Origin: Peribacillus sp. FSL E2-0218
GTDB lineage: Bacteria; Bacillota; Bacilli; Bacillales; DSM-1321
Assembly (NCBI RefSeq): GCF_037992945.1
Contig: NZ_CP150304.1
Coordinates: forward strand, 1,181,501-1,245,500
Length of the DNA stretch: 64,000 nt
Direction: 5' to 3'
Translations under genes and position numbers: made by a program
Notes under the pieces: generated by a model
The model's database searches: none
What the model was told of the DNA's origin: nothing
What the model saw: only the letters and a program-made list of their open reading frames with translations
In this document: positions 1 to 8,870 of the stretch, in pieces
How the letters are laid out: each line of letters opens with the position of its first letter
Position numbering within the stretch: position 1 is the first letter of the stretch

Positions 1-1289
1 TTTTTTGTCACTTCTATGGAACGAATGGCGTGATCTTCCATTTCAATCACCTTGAAGCAAAATCCGTCCTTTTCCATGATGTCCCCTACATTCACATCAT
101 AATTTTCCGTAAGCACCCATCCGCCGATGGTATCGACATCGTCTTCTTCCAAGTGAATGCCAAGTAGATCATTCACTTCCTTAACAAGAAGCTTCGAGTC
201 TAAAATATAGTGCCCATCCTTAATTTTCCGGATGGATGCGACTTCATCGATATCGAATTCATCCCTGATTTCCCCAACGATTTCCTCGAGGATATCCTCG
301 ACTGTGACAAGGCCGGAGGTACCGCCGTATTCATCCATCAAAATAGCCATATGGATGCGTTCTTTTTGCATTTTCAACAGCAGATCATGTATAGGTATAT
401 TTTCCATGACACGAATGATCGGACGTGAGTAATTTTCAATCGCCTTGACTTGGATTTCCGGATTACGAATAAGGTCCGAGAACACCTCTTTCAAATTCAC
501 CAAGCCGATGACATGGTCTTTATCACCTTCGACAACAGGATATCGTGTGTACTTCTCCAACTTTGCCACATCGACGAATTCCTGTACCGTTTCATCTTTC
601 GAAATGGTCATGATTTCTGTCCTTGGGACCATGATTTCTTTGGCAACACGGTCATCGAATTCAAAGATATTGCTTACATATTTGAATTCCGATTGGTTAA
701 TCTCTCCGCTTTTATAACTATCGGAAAGGATGAAGCGCAATTCTTCTTCGGTGTGGGCTATTTCACTTTCGGACGCAGGCTTGAAGCCAAATAATCCTAC
801 AACGAAGCGAGAAGAGTGATTCAATACCCAAATGAAGGGGAAGGCAATCTTATGGAAAAAAATCAGCGGGCCGGCAATAGCCAGGGCCACTTGTTCCGCC
901 TTTTGAATGGCGACTGTCTTCGGTGCCAATTCACCAACAACGACATTCAGGAATGTTATCAGGGAAAATGAAATGACAAATGTCAGAATGCTTGTGACTT
1001 CCTGTGGGAAATGTAAGGCATTGAATAAAGGTCCTACCAATGTGAGGACAGTCGGTTGTCCCAGCCACCCCAATCCAAGGGCAGTCACTGTAATGCCGAG
1101 CTGTGTCGCGGAAAGGTATTCATCAAGATCGGATGTAACTTTCTTGGCCGCCATGGCTTTTTTGTTTCCCTCTTCAATCAATTGGTCGAGCCTTGAGCTG
1201 CGAACCCTGATGATCGAAAATTCGGAAGCTACAAAAAAGGCAGTTAAAGCGATTAAAATAATGACTAATAACAAACTTAATATGTCCAA
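1..1289 (-). CDS. CNNM/CorC (HlyC) family membrane protein, 3' end outside window
   Basis: Membrane protein of the hemolysin C/CorC (CNNM) family, probably involved in divalent cation (Mg or Co) efflux or homeostasis. Reading from 1289, the N-terminus is a hydrophobic helix followed by the family stretch VASEFSIIRVRSSRLDQLI and then ATQLGITVTALGLGWLGQPT, which belongs to the DUF21/CNNM transmembrane domain. The middle part encodes two CBS domains (EYGGTSGLVTVEDILEEIVG) and the last visible part the CorC_HlyC C-terminal domain. About 429 codons are visible with no stop before position 1, so only a few C-terminal residues are missing. The start is a TTG at 1289; the frame is closed upstream by a stop at 1332-1334 and has no ATG. 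A good GGAGGTGA lies about 60 bases upstream, too far to serve this TTG, so the start is only moderately certain. Confidence 0.85.
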   Translation of the reverse strand, partial: MDILSLLLVIILIALTAFFVASEFSIIRVRSSRLDQLIEEGNKKAMAAKKVTSDLDEYLSATQLGITVTALGLGWLGQPTVLTLVGPLFNALHFPQEVTSILTFVISFSLITFLNVVVGELAPKTVAIQKAEQVALAIAGPLIFFHKIAFPFIWVLNHSSRFVVGLFGFKPASESEIAHTEEELRFILSDSYKSGEINQSEFKYVSNIFEFDDRVAKEIMVPRTEIMTISKDETVQEFVDVAKLEKYTRYPVVEGDKDHVIGLVNLKEVFSDLIRNPEIQVKAIENYSRPIIRVMENIPIHDLLLKMQKERIHMAILMDEYGGTSGLVTVEDILEEIVGEIRDEFDIDEVASIRKIKDGHYILDSKLLVKEVNDLLGIHLEEDDVDTIGGWVLTENYDVNVGDIMEKDGFCFKVIEMEDHAIRSIEVTK

Positions 1290-1555
1290 ATAGTGAGGGA
1301 TTCCATTGAATCGCCGTTGATGCCGGACGACCTAATTATCCCAGTCACCTCCCAAAACCAATAATAAATGAAATGATTACCTTTTATAAATGGCAGATGA
1401 AAAATAAATATCGGTTTATTCCATATGAGAATTTTCGATCTATAGCGTCATTCACCTCGATCAGTAGCGGAACCTTCCTAATAGTATAAGTAAACGGAGG
1501 CCATTCAGTCAAAAATTTCACACTGAAAATCCAAGGAAATCAGGATATTTATTCA

Positions 1556-2665
1556 TTATTTAGTTTGCAGCTGTATGGAAAAGGTCGTCAGGAAATCGGT
1601 TGAATGACATGATAAGGTTCCTTTATGTTTCAAAACGATTTCTTTACAGACGAATAGCCCCAGCCCCGTCCCCCTTTTTTTTGTGGTGATAAAAGGTTCA
1701 AAAATATTCGGCAGGACTTCTTCCGGTATCTTCGGACCATTGTTGGAAATATTCAAGGTAAGGATGCCAGGGGGTGATTCAGAGCCGGAAATATAAATGG
1801 ATGGGGAAGGCATCCCAGTCACTACATCTAAGGCATTTAAAATGATATTCAATAACACTTGGCGAAATTCCTCTTCAGAACCTGAAATGACGGCATCATC
1901 GGCAACGTTACATGTAATCGAAGCGTTGACTTCCAAAATGCTGGGATATAAAAATTCAATTACCTCGTTAACCAGTCGGGAGATCGAAAATAGTTCTGTC
2001 GGCGATCCCGATGTTTCCTTTTTGGACATATTGAGGAATTGGGTAATCCGGTAATTGAGCTGATCCAACTCCTTGGAAATGATATCAAGATATTTGATTT
2101 CAGGTTGTTCTGCTTGTAGCAATTGTATGAATCCCATGATGGAAGTCAGAGGATTGCGGAATTCATGGACAAAACTTGAGGTCATTTGGCCTAAAAGTGT
2201 CAAACGGTCTTTATGGTTAGGGCTTATGAATTGATAGCGTTCGTCCAGTTCCTTCGTTTTCAAATCGGTATAATGGGATGATGCAAACTGAATGAGTTGA
2301 TCGAAGTAAACGTTGATTTGCTTAATGAGAGCGGATCCTTCTTCCATAGGCATCCTGGAAATTAAAACGTGTTCAATGAAGATAGACCTTCCGATGGTTA
2401 CAGAGGAAAAGAAAACTTCCATATTCAACTGCTTATTGACTCGGTCAGTTGCAATTTTTTCACCGATTACCCTCAGTATATCTCCCATGTCCGTATTCGA
2501 TTTTTCAAGTTGATCCATCATTAAACTGAAAACGTTTTCCACTTCCCGCTTGAAGTAACCTACATATCCATCCGGTAAATGCAGCAGTTCATCTTTCCAT
2601 TTAGAAAGGATAGTGCTCTTTTGAGAAGATAAAAAGTGAATGGTCATTTCTCGATTAGATACCAT
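1556..2665 (-). CDS. Soluble sensor histidine kinase, sporulation-kinase type
   Basis: Two-component sensor kinase of 369 aa that lacks transmembrane segments, so it probably senses a cytoplasmic signal. Residues 1-140 resemble the HisK_N N-terminal domain of Bacillus sporulation kinases. The HisKA dimerisation box is SSFVHEFRNPLTSIMGF with the phospho-acceptor His near residue 167. The ATPase domain follows with an N box (NIILNALDVV), a G1-like box (NNGPKIPEE), FEPFITTKK and a G2 box (GTGLGLFVCKEIV). An ATG four codons upstream (2677) is contained in the Shine-Dalgarno itself (ATGGAGGGCAAAATG), so the ATG at 2665 is the likely start. No response regulator is adjacent, which fits orphan kinases feeding the Spo0F/Spo0A phosphorelay; that role is inference. 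Confidence 0.85.
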   Translation of the reverse strand: MVSNREMTIHFLSSQKSTILSKWKDELLHLPDGYVGYFKREVENVFSLMMDQLEKSNTDMGDILRVIGEKIATDRVNKQLNMEVFFSSVTIGRSIFIEHVLISRMPMEEGSALIKQINVYFDQLIQFASSHYTDLKTKELDERYQFISPNHKDRLTLLGQMTSSFVHEFRNPLTSIMGFIQLLQAEQPEIKYLDIISKELDQLNYRITQFLNMSKKETSGSPTELFSISRLVNEVIEFLYPSILEVNASITCNVADDAVISGSEEEFRQVLLNIILNALDVVTGMPSPSIYISGSESPPGILTLNISNNGPKIPEEVLPNIFEPFITTKKRGTGLGLFVCKEIVLKHKGTLSCHSTDFLTTFSIQLQTK

Positions 2666-2888
2666 TTTGCCCTCCATACTGTAGGAAAATGAATTTACTT
2701 TTGACCCAGAAATTTATTTTCTTCAATAAAAATTACAAAATATCAAAATAATTACATGATGTGTTTATGATAACAGATTAATGGTGTTTAGACATGTGTC
2801 AATGGGTTAGTAATTCGTCAATCAATAAAAGAATACCTCTTTTTGTGCTGGTTTTATTACAGTTATTACAAGGATGAAAATAAAAAAA

Positions 2889-2917
2889 GGGAGTCCGTAA
2901 AGTTACTGACGGTCTCC
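2889..2917 (-). terminator. Terminator of the CDF transporter gene
   Basis: Inverted repeat GGAGACCGT / ACGGACTCC with one internal mismatch, followed on the minus strand by a run of seven T. The 5' arm overlaps the last codons and stop of the CDF gene. Confidence 0.7.
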
Positions 2918-3790
2918 TTTCCTGTTAATGGCAAATGGTTCGATGTGAACGATTGCATGCTGGATATTAAATTCTTTAAAAAGGTTTTCTTCGATATTAA
3001 CAGTAATATCGTGACCTTGGATGACGGTCAAAAGAGGATCAACGAGCACGGTGGTTTCGAGCAGGATTTCACTTCCATGCATGCGTGCCTTAATTTCACT
3101 CATGCCTTTAACGCCTTCTGTCAATATAATGGTGTGACCAATCTTTTGCAGCAGCTGTTCGTCGAATCCATCGGTTAAAGAAATGGAGGCATCCCGGAAA
3201 ATGCCCCATGCCGTTTTGCAGATGATGATACCCACGACTGCAGCGGCTATGGCATCCAACCAAGGAATTCCAAGCTTGGAACCGAGTATTCCTATAAACG
3301 CACCGACACTGACAAGGGCATCGGAACGGTTATCCTGTGCAACGGCATAAATGGAGGAGCTTTTGATTTTCTTACTTAAAACCAAATTGTAACGATAAAT
3401 TCCGTACATGAAGAGAGCAGAGAAAAGTGCGACATAAGCGGTCAGCATATTCGGGACGGTCGTCGAATCTGGCTGGAAGAAGGATTCCACAGCACTGTAT
3501 ACAACCTGCAGGCCCACGGTTATCATGATGAAGGCAGCGACTAACGATGCTATGGTTTCCGCCCTTAAATGGCCGTATGAATGATTATCATCTGGCGGTC
3601 TCTTTGAAATTTTCAAACCAATCAATACGGCAATCGAGGCGATAATGTCGGTCGTATTATTTAAACCATCTGCCCAGAGTCCTTTGGATTCACCGAAATG
3701 GCCAAACGACAATTTAAGAGCGGACAAGAATATGTAAGCGGCAATGCTTATGTAGGCGCCTTTTTCAGCCGAAACCGAATGTTTATCCAT
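2903..3790 (-). CDS. Cation diffusion facilitator (CDF) metal exporter, MneP/MneS-like
   Basis: Proton-coupled exporter of divalent metal ions (295 aa), a typical length for the family. Six hydrophobic segments are visible in the first 210 residues. Metal-site residues are recognisable: ADGLNNTTDIIAS in TM2 and HSYGHLRAETIAS after the TM3 loop, then a second site in TM5 (DNRSDALVSVGAF). The C-terminal 80 residues form the cytoplasmic ferredoxin-like domain (LTVIQGHDITVNIEENL, HAIVHIEP). In Bacillus subtilis the relatives MneP and MneS export manganese, so Mn is the most probable substrate, but Zn, Co or Fe cannot be excluded from sequence alone. The ribosome site GGAAAGGGGGA sits 6-7 bases before ATG. 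The gene is monocistronic with its own terminator. Confidence 0.85.
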   Translation of the reverse strand: MDKHSVSAEKGAYISIAAYIFLSALKLSFGHFGESKGLWADGLNNTTDIIASIAVLIGLKISKRPPDDNHSYGHLRAETIASLVAAFIMITVGLQVVYSAVESFFQPDSTTVPNMLTAYVALFSALFMYGIYRYNLVLSKKIKSSSIYAVAQDNRSDALVSVGAFIGILGSKLGIPWLDAIAAAVVGIIICKTAWGIFRDASISLTDGFDEQLLQKIGHTIILTEGVKGMSEIKARMHGSEILLETTVLVDPLLTVIQGHDITVNIEENLFKEFNIQHAIVHIEPFAINRKGDRQ

Positions 3791-4121
3791 GTCTATCCCC
3801 CTTTCCGATGATAATTAGGTTTATTCATGAAACAAACCATATTGAGCTGTACAATAATGGACAAAAGAAGTTGGTTGAAAGGGTGTATGCATTCTAATGC
3901 AATCATGAGTCGGTTAATTTTTTTGGAAACCAATAGTATATTCTAACCGTCGAACGATAAATAAATACTTCCGCAAGAGGAGCCAAAAAGACTGAAAGGG
4001 AAAATGCGATCATAACCTAAGCCACGATGGTCAACGGGGAGCATGAGGCTGCTTTTTTGTTTGCCTAGAAGCCATTTATTCATTCTTGAATGAAGATAAT
4101 TTTGTTCGGTATGCCAAAAAA
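3791..4121. other. Intergenic region without a recognised gene
   Basis: About 330 bases between the CDF promoter side and the IS insertion. It holds the CDF upstream region and a short palindrome TTCATTC-TT-GAATGAA near 4079-4095. I see no supported gene, riboswitch or conserved operator here. Confidence 0.5.
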
Positions 4122-4147
4122 AGCAGGATTCTCTATGGAATCCTGCT
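4122..4147. repeat. Left 26-bp direct repeat flanking the IS (duplicated terminator palindrome)
   Basis: A 26-base sequence with a perfect 10-bp stem (AGCAGGATTC / GAATCCTGCT) and 6-base loop. An identical copy stands at 5887-5912 on the other side of the IS. The left copy keeps an upstream A-run and the right copy a downstream T-run, so together they reconstruct one original bidirectional terminator that was duplicated on insertion. Confidence 0.85.
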
Positions 4148-4155
4148 CAGACTGT

Positions 4156-4185
4156 AGACAAACTCGATGAAAATCGAGTTTGTCT
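4156..4185. terminator. Hairpin in the left IS end
   Basis: Perfect 13-bp stem AGACAAACTCGAT / ATCGAGTTTGTCT closed by a GAAA tetraloop and followed by ATTTTT. It overlaps the terminal inverted repeat and would stop transcription entering the element from outside. Confidence 0.7.
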
Positions 4186-4418
4186 ATTTTTATGGCTTGT
4201 ACAATTTAGACGTTGATTTCCACTCCAGGCACTCGCTTTCCGCGGGCGGTCGGGGAGCCTCCTCGGCTTTGCCTGCGGGGTCTCCCCTAGACGCGCTTTT
4301 CCCGCAGGAGTCTCGAACACCCGCTCCAATCAACTTTGTCTTACCTTTTAGATAGAACACTTTTGACTGGAGTCATTTTTGTTTTAAAATTGAAGGATTA
4401 AAACTTGAGGTGATGAGG

Positions 4419-5777
4419 ATGCTTTCTAAACATGATTCTATTCAGCGAGATCAACTTGAAATGATTACTTTAGATCAACTGGTGCCACCGAACCATTTGG
4501 TTCGTAAAATGGAGGCTGCCATTGACTTCACTTTCATTTATGACTTGGTGAAAGATATGTACTCAGAGGTAGGACGCCCAAGTATTGATCCAGTTATTTT
4601 AGTTAAACTGACTTTCATTCAATATACCTTCGGTATTCGTTCCATGCGTAAAACGATTGAAGAAGTTGAAACCAATATGGCTTATCGTTGGTTCTTAGGC
4701 TATGGTTTCCATGATAAAGTGCCTCATTTCTCTACGTTCGGAAAAAATTATGAGCGACGCTTTAAAGATACAGACCTGTTTGAACAGATTTTCTGTCGCA
4801 TTTTAATGACAGCTGCTAATAAAAAGGTAATAAGTGTAGAACACGTTTTCGTGGATTCCACACATGTGAAAGCCAGTGCGAATAAACGGAAATTTGAAAA
4901 GAAAATCGTTCGTAAAGAAACACGAGCGTATCAAGGACGTCTTCAAGAAGAAATCAATCAAGATCGTGAAAACCACGGAAAGAAGCCTTTTCCACCAGAT
5001 AAATTTGATAAGGAAGAAACCAAAGCAATTAAAGAAAGTACTACGGATCCTGAGAGTGGCTACTATGTGAAAGATGAACGAACAAAACAGTTTGCCTATT
5101 CATTCCATGCGGCCGCAGACGGCAACGGTTTTGTATTGGGAACGATTGTAACACCTGGTAATACACATGACAGTCATATTTTGGAGCCACTTGTTGAGCA
5201 AGTGATTGAGAAAGTTGGAAAACCAGAAGCAGTTGCCGCAGATGCAGCTTATAAAACACCAGCGATTACAAGCTACCTATTTAACAAAGAAATCACACCT
5301 GCTTTACCCTATACACGTCCTCGTACAAAAGAAGGATTCTTTCGCAAACATGACTATGTTTACGATGAACACTTTGATTGTTACCTTTGCCCTTCGGGAG
5401 AAACTTTAAAGTACTCAACAACAAATAAAGAGGGCTATCGCGAATACAAATCGCCCAAACAAATTTGTGCAACATGCTCATTTTTATCACGGTGTACGGA
5501 AAGCAAAGACCATCAAAAAGTAGTGACACGGCATATCTGGCAAGCATATGTGGAAGAAGCAGATCATCTGCGTCATCATCAAGAGGTAAAACCTATATAT
5601 GCGAAACGCAAAGAAACGATTGAGCGTGTATTCGCAGATGCAAAAGAAAAGCATGGTATGCGTTGGACTACTTTAAGGGGACTTAAAAAATTGTCGATGC
5701 AGGCGATGCTTACTTTCGCTGCCATGAATATAAAGAAGATGGCCACTTGGACATGGCAAGGTCCTAAAACGGCTTAA
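4419..5777 (+). CDS. IS1182-family transposase (DDE)
   Basis: Transposase of 452 aa that catalyses movement of the surrounding IS. The N-terminus (residues 1-75) is the DUF772-type domain (LVPPNHLVRKME, IRSMRKTIEEVETN). The DDE catalytic core can be placed as first Asp in HVFVDSTHVKA, second Asp in AVAADAAYKT and Glu in ETIERVFADAKEKHGMR near the C-terminus. A zinc-ribbon-like insert (CYLCPSG, CATCSFLSRC) lies between the last two, as usual in the IS1182/IS5-type DUF4372 relatives. The frame extends upstream to GTG 4410 and ATG 4413, but GAGGTGA is correctly spaced only for the ATG at 4419. No frameshift or stop interrupts the gene. Confidence 0.92.
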   Translation: MLSKHDSIQRDQLEMITLDQLVPPNHLVRKMEAAIDFTFIYDLVKDMYSEVGRPSIDPVILVKLTFIQYTFGIRSMRKTIEEVETNMAYRWFLGYGFHDKVPHFSTFGKNYERRFKDTDLFEQIFCRILMTAANKKVISVEHVFVDSTHVKASANKRKFEKKIVRKETRAYQGRLQEEINQDRENHGKKPFPPDKFDKEETKAIKESTTDPESGYYVKDERTKQFAYSFHAAADGNGFVLGTIVTPGNTHDSHILEPLVEQVIEKVGKPEAVAADAAYKTPAITSYLFNKEITPALPYTRPRTKEGFFRKHDYVYDEHFDCYLCPSGETLKYSTTNKEGYREYKSPKQICATCSFLSRCTESKDHQKVVTRHIWQAYVEEADHLRHHQEVKPIYAKRKETIERVFADAKEKHGMRWTTLRGLKKLSMQAMLTFAAMNIKKMATWTWQGPKTA

Positions 5778-5836
5778 CAAAGCGGCTCGAAGAGCCCAAA
5801 TCTCGTAACCTTTGGTCAAAATTTCAAAGGAATTTT

Positions 5837-5874
5837 AAAAGGGGTTCGGAATTTTTAAATTCCGAACCCCTTTT
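5837..5874. terminator. Hairpin in the right IS end
   Basis: Perfect 18-bp stem, AAAAGGGGTTCGGAATTT paired with its complement across a 2-base loop, lying just inside the right terminal repeat. It can act as a bidirectional terminator that ends the transposase transcript. Confidence 0.7.
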
Positions 5875-5886
5875 GTCTACAAACTG

Positions 5887-5912
5887 AGCAGGATTCTCTA
5901 TGGAATCCTGCT
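5887..5912 (-). terminator. Right 26-bp direct repeat; terminator of the universal stress protein gene
   Basis: Second copy of the palindrome also present at 4122-4147. It lies 45 bases after the stop of the minus-strand usp gene and is preceded on that strand by a run of A. The original T-tract on the minus strand was separated from it by the IS, so termination efficiency for usp may have changed. Confidence 0.7.
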
Positions 5913-5957
5913 TTTTTCGAAGATCTTGGCAATTTGAATCTCTTGAAGCCGCCATCT

Positions 5958-6482
5958 TCATTTGGCTATGAATACCGAACAAGGGGCATTTTTCGCAATG
6001 GAACTGCTTGTGCTGCCCAGAAAGAATTTTTCGAGCCCGCTTTTATCGCTATTGCCCACAACGATGAGGTCAGCGCCGGTCCTTTCCGCATATTCACATA
6101 TGCTATCAGGCGCATGCCCTTCCAATATTTCGAAATTACCTTTCACTTGAAACTCACTGAGCAGTCTCAATGTATTGCTTTCTGCGTTTTGGACACTATT
6201 CTCGACGACCGAATGGGAGGTATTTCCTTTCGTTTTTTCATGATGTTCAACTTCCATGACAGGATGATTTTGGACGGGATCCACATAAAAGCCAGCAGCA
6301 GGTACGAACCCTGGAGCCGATGCATTTCCCATGATGCGCTGTTCCACCTTATCAATTAAGACATGAACTACGGTGAGTTCCGTTTCCGGAAAGGCCTTTT
6401 TCAGAGTTGCCCCATACTCGACGGCACGCTTACTCTCCTCATTTCCATCAAAAGCGACGACAATATGCTTGAAGTCTTTCAT
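5958..6482 (-). CDS. Universal stress protein (UspA) family protein
   Basis: Small cytoplasmic stress protein of 174 aa with the UspA Rossmann-like fold. It begins FKHIVVAFDGNEESKRAVEYG, the usual first strand and helix, and ends with the nucleotide-binding region VVGNSDKSGLEKFFLGSTSS. The canonical G-2x-G-9x-G(S/T) pattern of ATP-binding members is kept except that the second Gly is Asp, so ATP binding is uncertain. An insert of about 40 residues rich in Pro, His and Asn lies between strand 2 and helix 2 (APGFVPAAGFYVDPVQNHP). The upstream ATG at 6491 is almost in contact with GGGGAGA, so ATG 6482 at a spacing of about 10 is the better start. The role in stress resistance is from the family. 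Confidence 0.85.
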   Translation of the reverse strand: MKDFKHIVVAFDGNEESKRAVEYGATLKKAFPETELTVVHVLIDKVEQRIMGNASAPGFVPAAGFYVDPVQNHPVMEVEHHEKTKGNTSHSVVENSVQNAESNTLRLLSEFQVKGNFEILEGHAPDSICEYAERTGADLIVVGNSDKSGLEKFFLGSTSSSIAKNAPCSVFIAK

Positions 6483-6748
6483 GAATATCATCTCTCCCCA
6501 TTTTAAATGTCTTTAGAGGTTTTATACCCACTTTCACAAGCATTAAGCCTTTTAACCAGTATATTGATTGTCATTTGTGGGTAAAGGATAGATACGAGCA
6601 TTCGTTATTTTTCATGCCGGATCCCGGCCAGATTGCAACACGAAAGGCGAATGAGCTACTGTTATTTAATTAATCTGCGAGTTTTCTTTCATAAAAAGGG
6701 TAAAATATTTTCAATGAATATGACGAAGACGGGAAAATGGGGGTTCAA

Positions 6749-8755
6749 ATGAGAGGGTTAGTGAAATTAGGTCTACTATTAATATTGGCAGCGGTGGTTG
6801 TGGGTGCCGGTTTTCTAATTTATTTCAGACAGGGTGCAGACATAAGTCATCTGGAAAATCATCTTCAGCAGCCAACGGGAATTTATGATCTGGATGGGAA
6901 TCTGGCCAGCACGATCACTGCCAATAAATCTCAAGGCGTTGCGATAGCCGAAATACCGGAACACATGAAACAGGCGGTGGTTTCCATTGAGGATCACCGC
7001 TTTTATGAACATCATGGCATAGATTATCAAGGCATTTTGCGGGCCTTGGTCAAAAATGCGAAGGCTGGCAGTATTGTTGAAGGAGGAAGTACGCTTACGC
7101 AGCAGCTTGTGAAGATCACGATGCTTGAGTCGGATCGAACCTTGAAGAGGAAGATAGAAGAATTCTTTCTCGCCCAGGAAGTCGAGGATGAATATACAAA
7201 AGATGAGATTTTGGAAATGTATTTGAATCAAGTCTATTTTGGCCATGGGGCATGGGGCATCAAAAAGGCCGCCAATGTATATTTTTCCAAAGAGGTTTCC
7301 GAATTGAGCGTTTCGGAGAGTGCTTTACTGGCTGGCGTCATTAACCTGCCCTCCAAACTTGATCCATACAAGAATTTGGAAGGGGCAATGAAGCGGCGAG
7401 ATCTGGTTCTTTCAAGAATGGCGGAGCATGGTTATTTGACGAAGGACGAGGAGTCTGCCGCAAAAAAAGATACCGTGACACTCATTAGGGGGGAGAAGGA
7501 AACAGATCCGTTAAAGGGAAAATACCCCTATTTCGTCGATCATGTTTTGTCGGAGGCATCCAGTAAATATGGGATAAAGCTTGAGGATTTACTTACCAAA
7601 GGCTATAAAATATATACGACGCTGGACCAATCCATGCAGCAGGCGACAGAATCCGTTTATGGGAATGATGCCAATTTCCCCGTCGGAACGAGTACGGAGG
7701 AGCTGGTCCAGAGCGGTTCAGTCCTTTTGGACCCGAAAACAGGAGGAATAAGCGCACTTGTCGGCGGGAGAGGAAAGCATCAATTCATGGGCTATAACCG
7801 GGCCACTCAGCTGACGAGGTCCCCCGGTTCTGCCATAAAGCCCCTTGTTGTGTACATGCCCGCGGTGGAAGAGGGATATGAAATCACCTCTCCTTTAAAG
7901 GATGAAAAAATGAGCTTCGGTGAATATGAGCCAACTAACTTGAGCGGTGTATATAAAGGGGAAGTACCGATGTATGAAGCCGTGATGAACTCCCTGAATG
8001 TACCAACCGTTTGGTTATTGAATGAGATTGGCATCGATAAGGGACTTGATTCGCTTAAGCGGTTTGGAATACCGTATGAAAAGGAGGATCGGAATTTAAC
8101 GCTCGCATTAGGCGGAATGAGAAAGGGTGTGTCCCCGTTGCAGATGGCTGATGCTTTTTCGGCATTTGCAAACAACGGTGAAAGGATCGAGCCGCATGCC
8201 ATACTAAAAATAGAAAATTTCGAGGGAAAGGAAGTCGCCTCCTTGACGGAAAAGGGCACAAAAGTAACGAAAGTGACCTCTAAAGATGTCGTCGATAAAA
8301 TGAATACCATGCTGCTCGGAACTGTGGAATATGGCACAGCGAAAAACGCGGCGGTTTCCGGTTATGAAATTGCAGGTAAAACCGGGTCAACGCAAGTTCC
8401 GATAGAGGGAATATCAGGAGTTAAAGATCAGTGGTTCATAGGATATACACCTTCGTTGGTCGGGGCCGTATGGGCTGGATACGATAAGACGGATGAAAAG
8501 CATTACTTAACGACACATAGCAGCGAGGGAAGTGCGCTCATTTTTCAAAAGATCATGGCAAAAGCGCTCCAGAACCAAGCGTCCCAATCTTTTAAAACCG
8601 AAGACATCGGGCCGTTCATAGCTGAACAACAGGCAATCTTGGCAGAGCAAAAGGAAAAGGAAAAAGAAGAGAAACGTAAGCGATATTGGATTGATAAAGG
8701 GAATGAAATAAAGGAGGGCTGGAACAAATGGAGGAACTGGGAATTGCCATGGTAA
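6749..8755 (+). CDS. Class A penicillin-binding protein (transglycosylase/transpeptidase), PbpF/PbpG-like
   Basis: Bifunctional peptidoglycan synthase of 668 aa. An N-terminal signal anchor (VKLGLLLILAAVVVGAGFLIYF) places it at the outer face of the membrane. The glycosyltransferase domain has the hallmark EDHRFYEHHGIDYQGI with the catalytic Glu, GGSTLTQQLVK and KRKIEEFFLAQEVE. The transpeptidase domain has SxxK in SPGSAIKPL (Ser near residue 361), SxN in NSLNVPT and KTGST near residue 550. The tail is Lys/Glu-rich. An ATG at 6737 is in frame, but the GGGGG just before ATG 6749 favours the latter. Overall layout fits B. subtilis PBP 1c (PbpF) or 2d (PbpG), both tied to sporulation; which one cannot be told from sequence alone. 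Confidence 0.9.
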   Translation: MRGLVKLGLLLILAAVVVGAGFLIYFRQGADISHLENHLQQPTGIYDLDGNLASTITANKSQGVAIAEIPEHMKQAVVSIEDHRFYEHHGIDYQGILRALVKNAKAGSIVEGGSTLTQQLVKITMLESDRTLKRKIEEFFLAQEVEDEYTKDEILEMYLNQVYFGHGAWGIKKAANVYFSKEVSELSVSESALLAGVINLPSKLDPYKNLEGAMKRRDLVLSRMAEHGYLTKDEESAAKKDTVTLIRGEKETDPLKGKYPYFVDHVLSEASSKYGIKLEDLLTKGYKIYTTLDQSMQQATESVYGNDANFPVGTSTEELVQSGSVLLDPKTGGISALVGGRGKHQFMGYNRATQLTRSPGSAIKPLVVYMPAVEEGYEITSPLKDEKMSFGEYEPTNLSGVYKGEVPMYEAVMNSLNVPTVWLLNEIGIDKGLDSLKRFGIPYEKEDRNLTLALGGMRKGVSPLQMADAFSAFANNGERIEPHAILKIENFEGKEVASLTEKGTKVTKVTSKDVVDKMNTMLLGTVEYGTAKNAAVSGYEIAGKTGSTQVPIEGISGVKDQWFIGYTPSLVGAVWAGYDKTDEKHYLTTHSSEGSALIFQKIMAKALQNQASQSFKTEDIGPFIAEQQAILAEQKEKEKEEKRKRYWIDKGNEIKEGWNKWRNWELPW

Positions 8756-8819
8756 TTTCAGGACATGGAGGCATCGTTCACAGGGATGTTTTTCCTCCAT
8801 GCCATACAGCTCAAAAAAA

Positions 8820-8861
8820 GCCTGAAGGCAAGCTCAATCATCATCGAGTTTGCCTTCAGGC
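8820..8861 (-). terminator. Strong intrinsic terminator between the PBP gene and the small-peptide gene
   Basis: Stem of 16 bp (GCCTGAAGGCAAACTC and its complement, one G-T wobble) with a 10-base loop. On the minus strand it is followed by seven T, so it mainly terminates the 22-aa gene at 8871-8939, and it can also end the PBP transcript from the other side. Confidence 0.75.
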
Positions 8862-8870
8862 TCTTCATCA

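Larger units (their letters stand above)
4148..5886 (+). mobile_element. IS1182-family insertion sequence, apparently complete (about 1739 bp)
   Basis: The element lies between two identical 26-bp palindromic direct repeats. Its ends are imperfect inverted repeats: CAGACTGTAGACAAA at the left and the complement of CAGTTTGTAGACAAA at the right (13 of 15 matches). Inside are a terminator-like hairpin at each end, a GC-rich untranslated stretch at about 4218-4335 of the kind repeated across Bacillaceae genomes, and one full-length transposase gene with intact DDE residues. The frame is open and the ends are intact, so it looks recent and possibly active. IS1182 members are known to make variable, sometimes long, target duplications, which agrees with what is seen here. 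Confidence 0.85.

Noticed and set aside
1290..1360. M-box or yybP-ykoY riboswitch before the CorC-type gene
   Set aside because: The conserved cores are not present; only a GGAGGTGA and no ordered motifs.
7807..8337. 176-codon minus-strand open frame inside the class A PBP
   Set aside because: Ser/Pro/Phe-rich shadow frame with no ribosome site.
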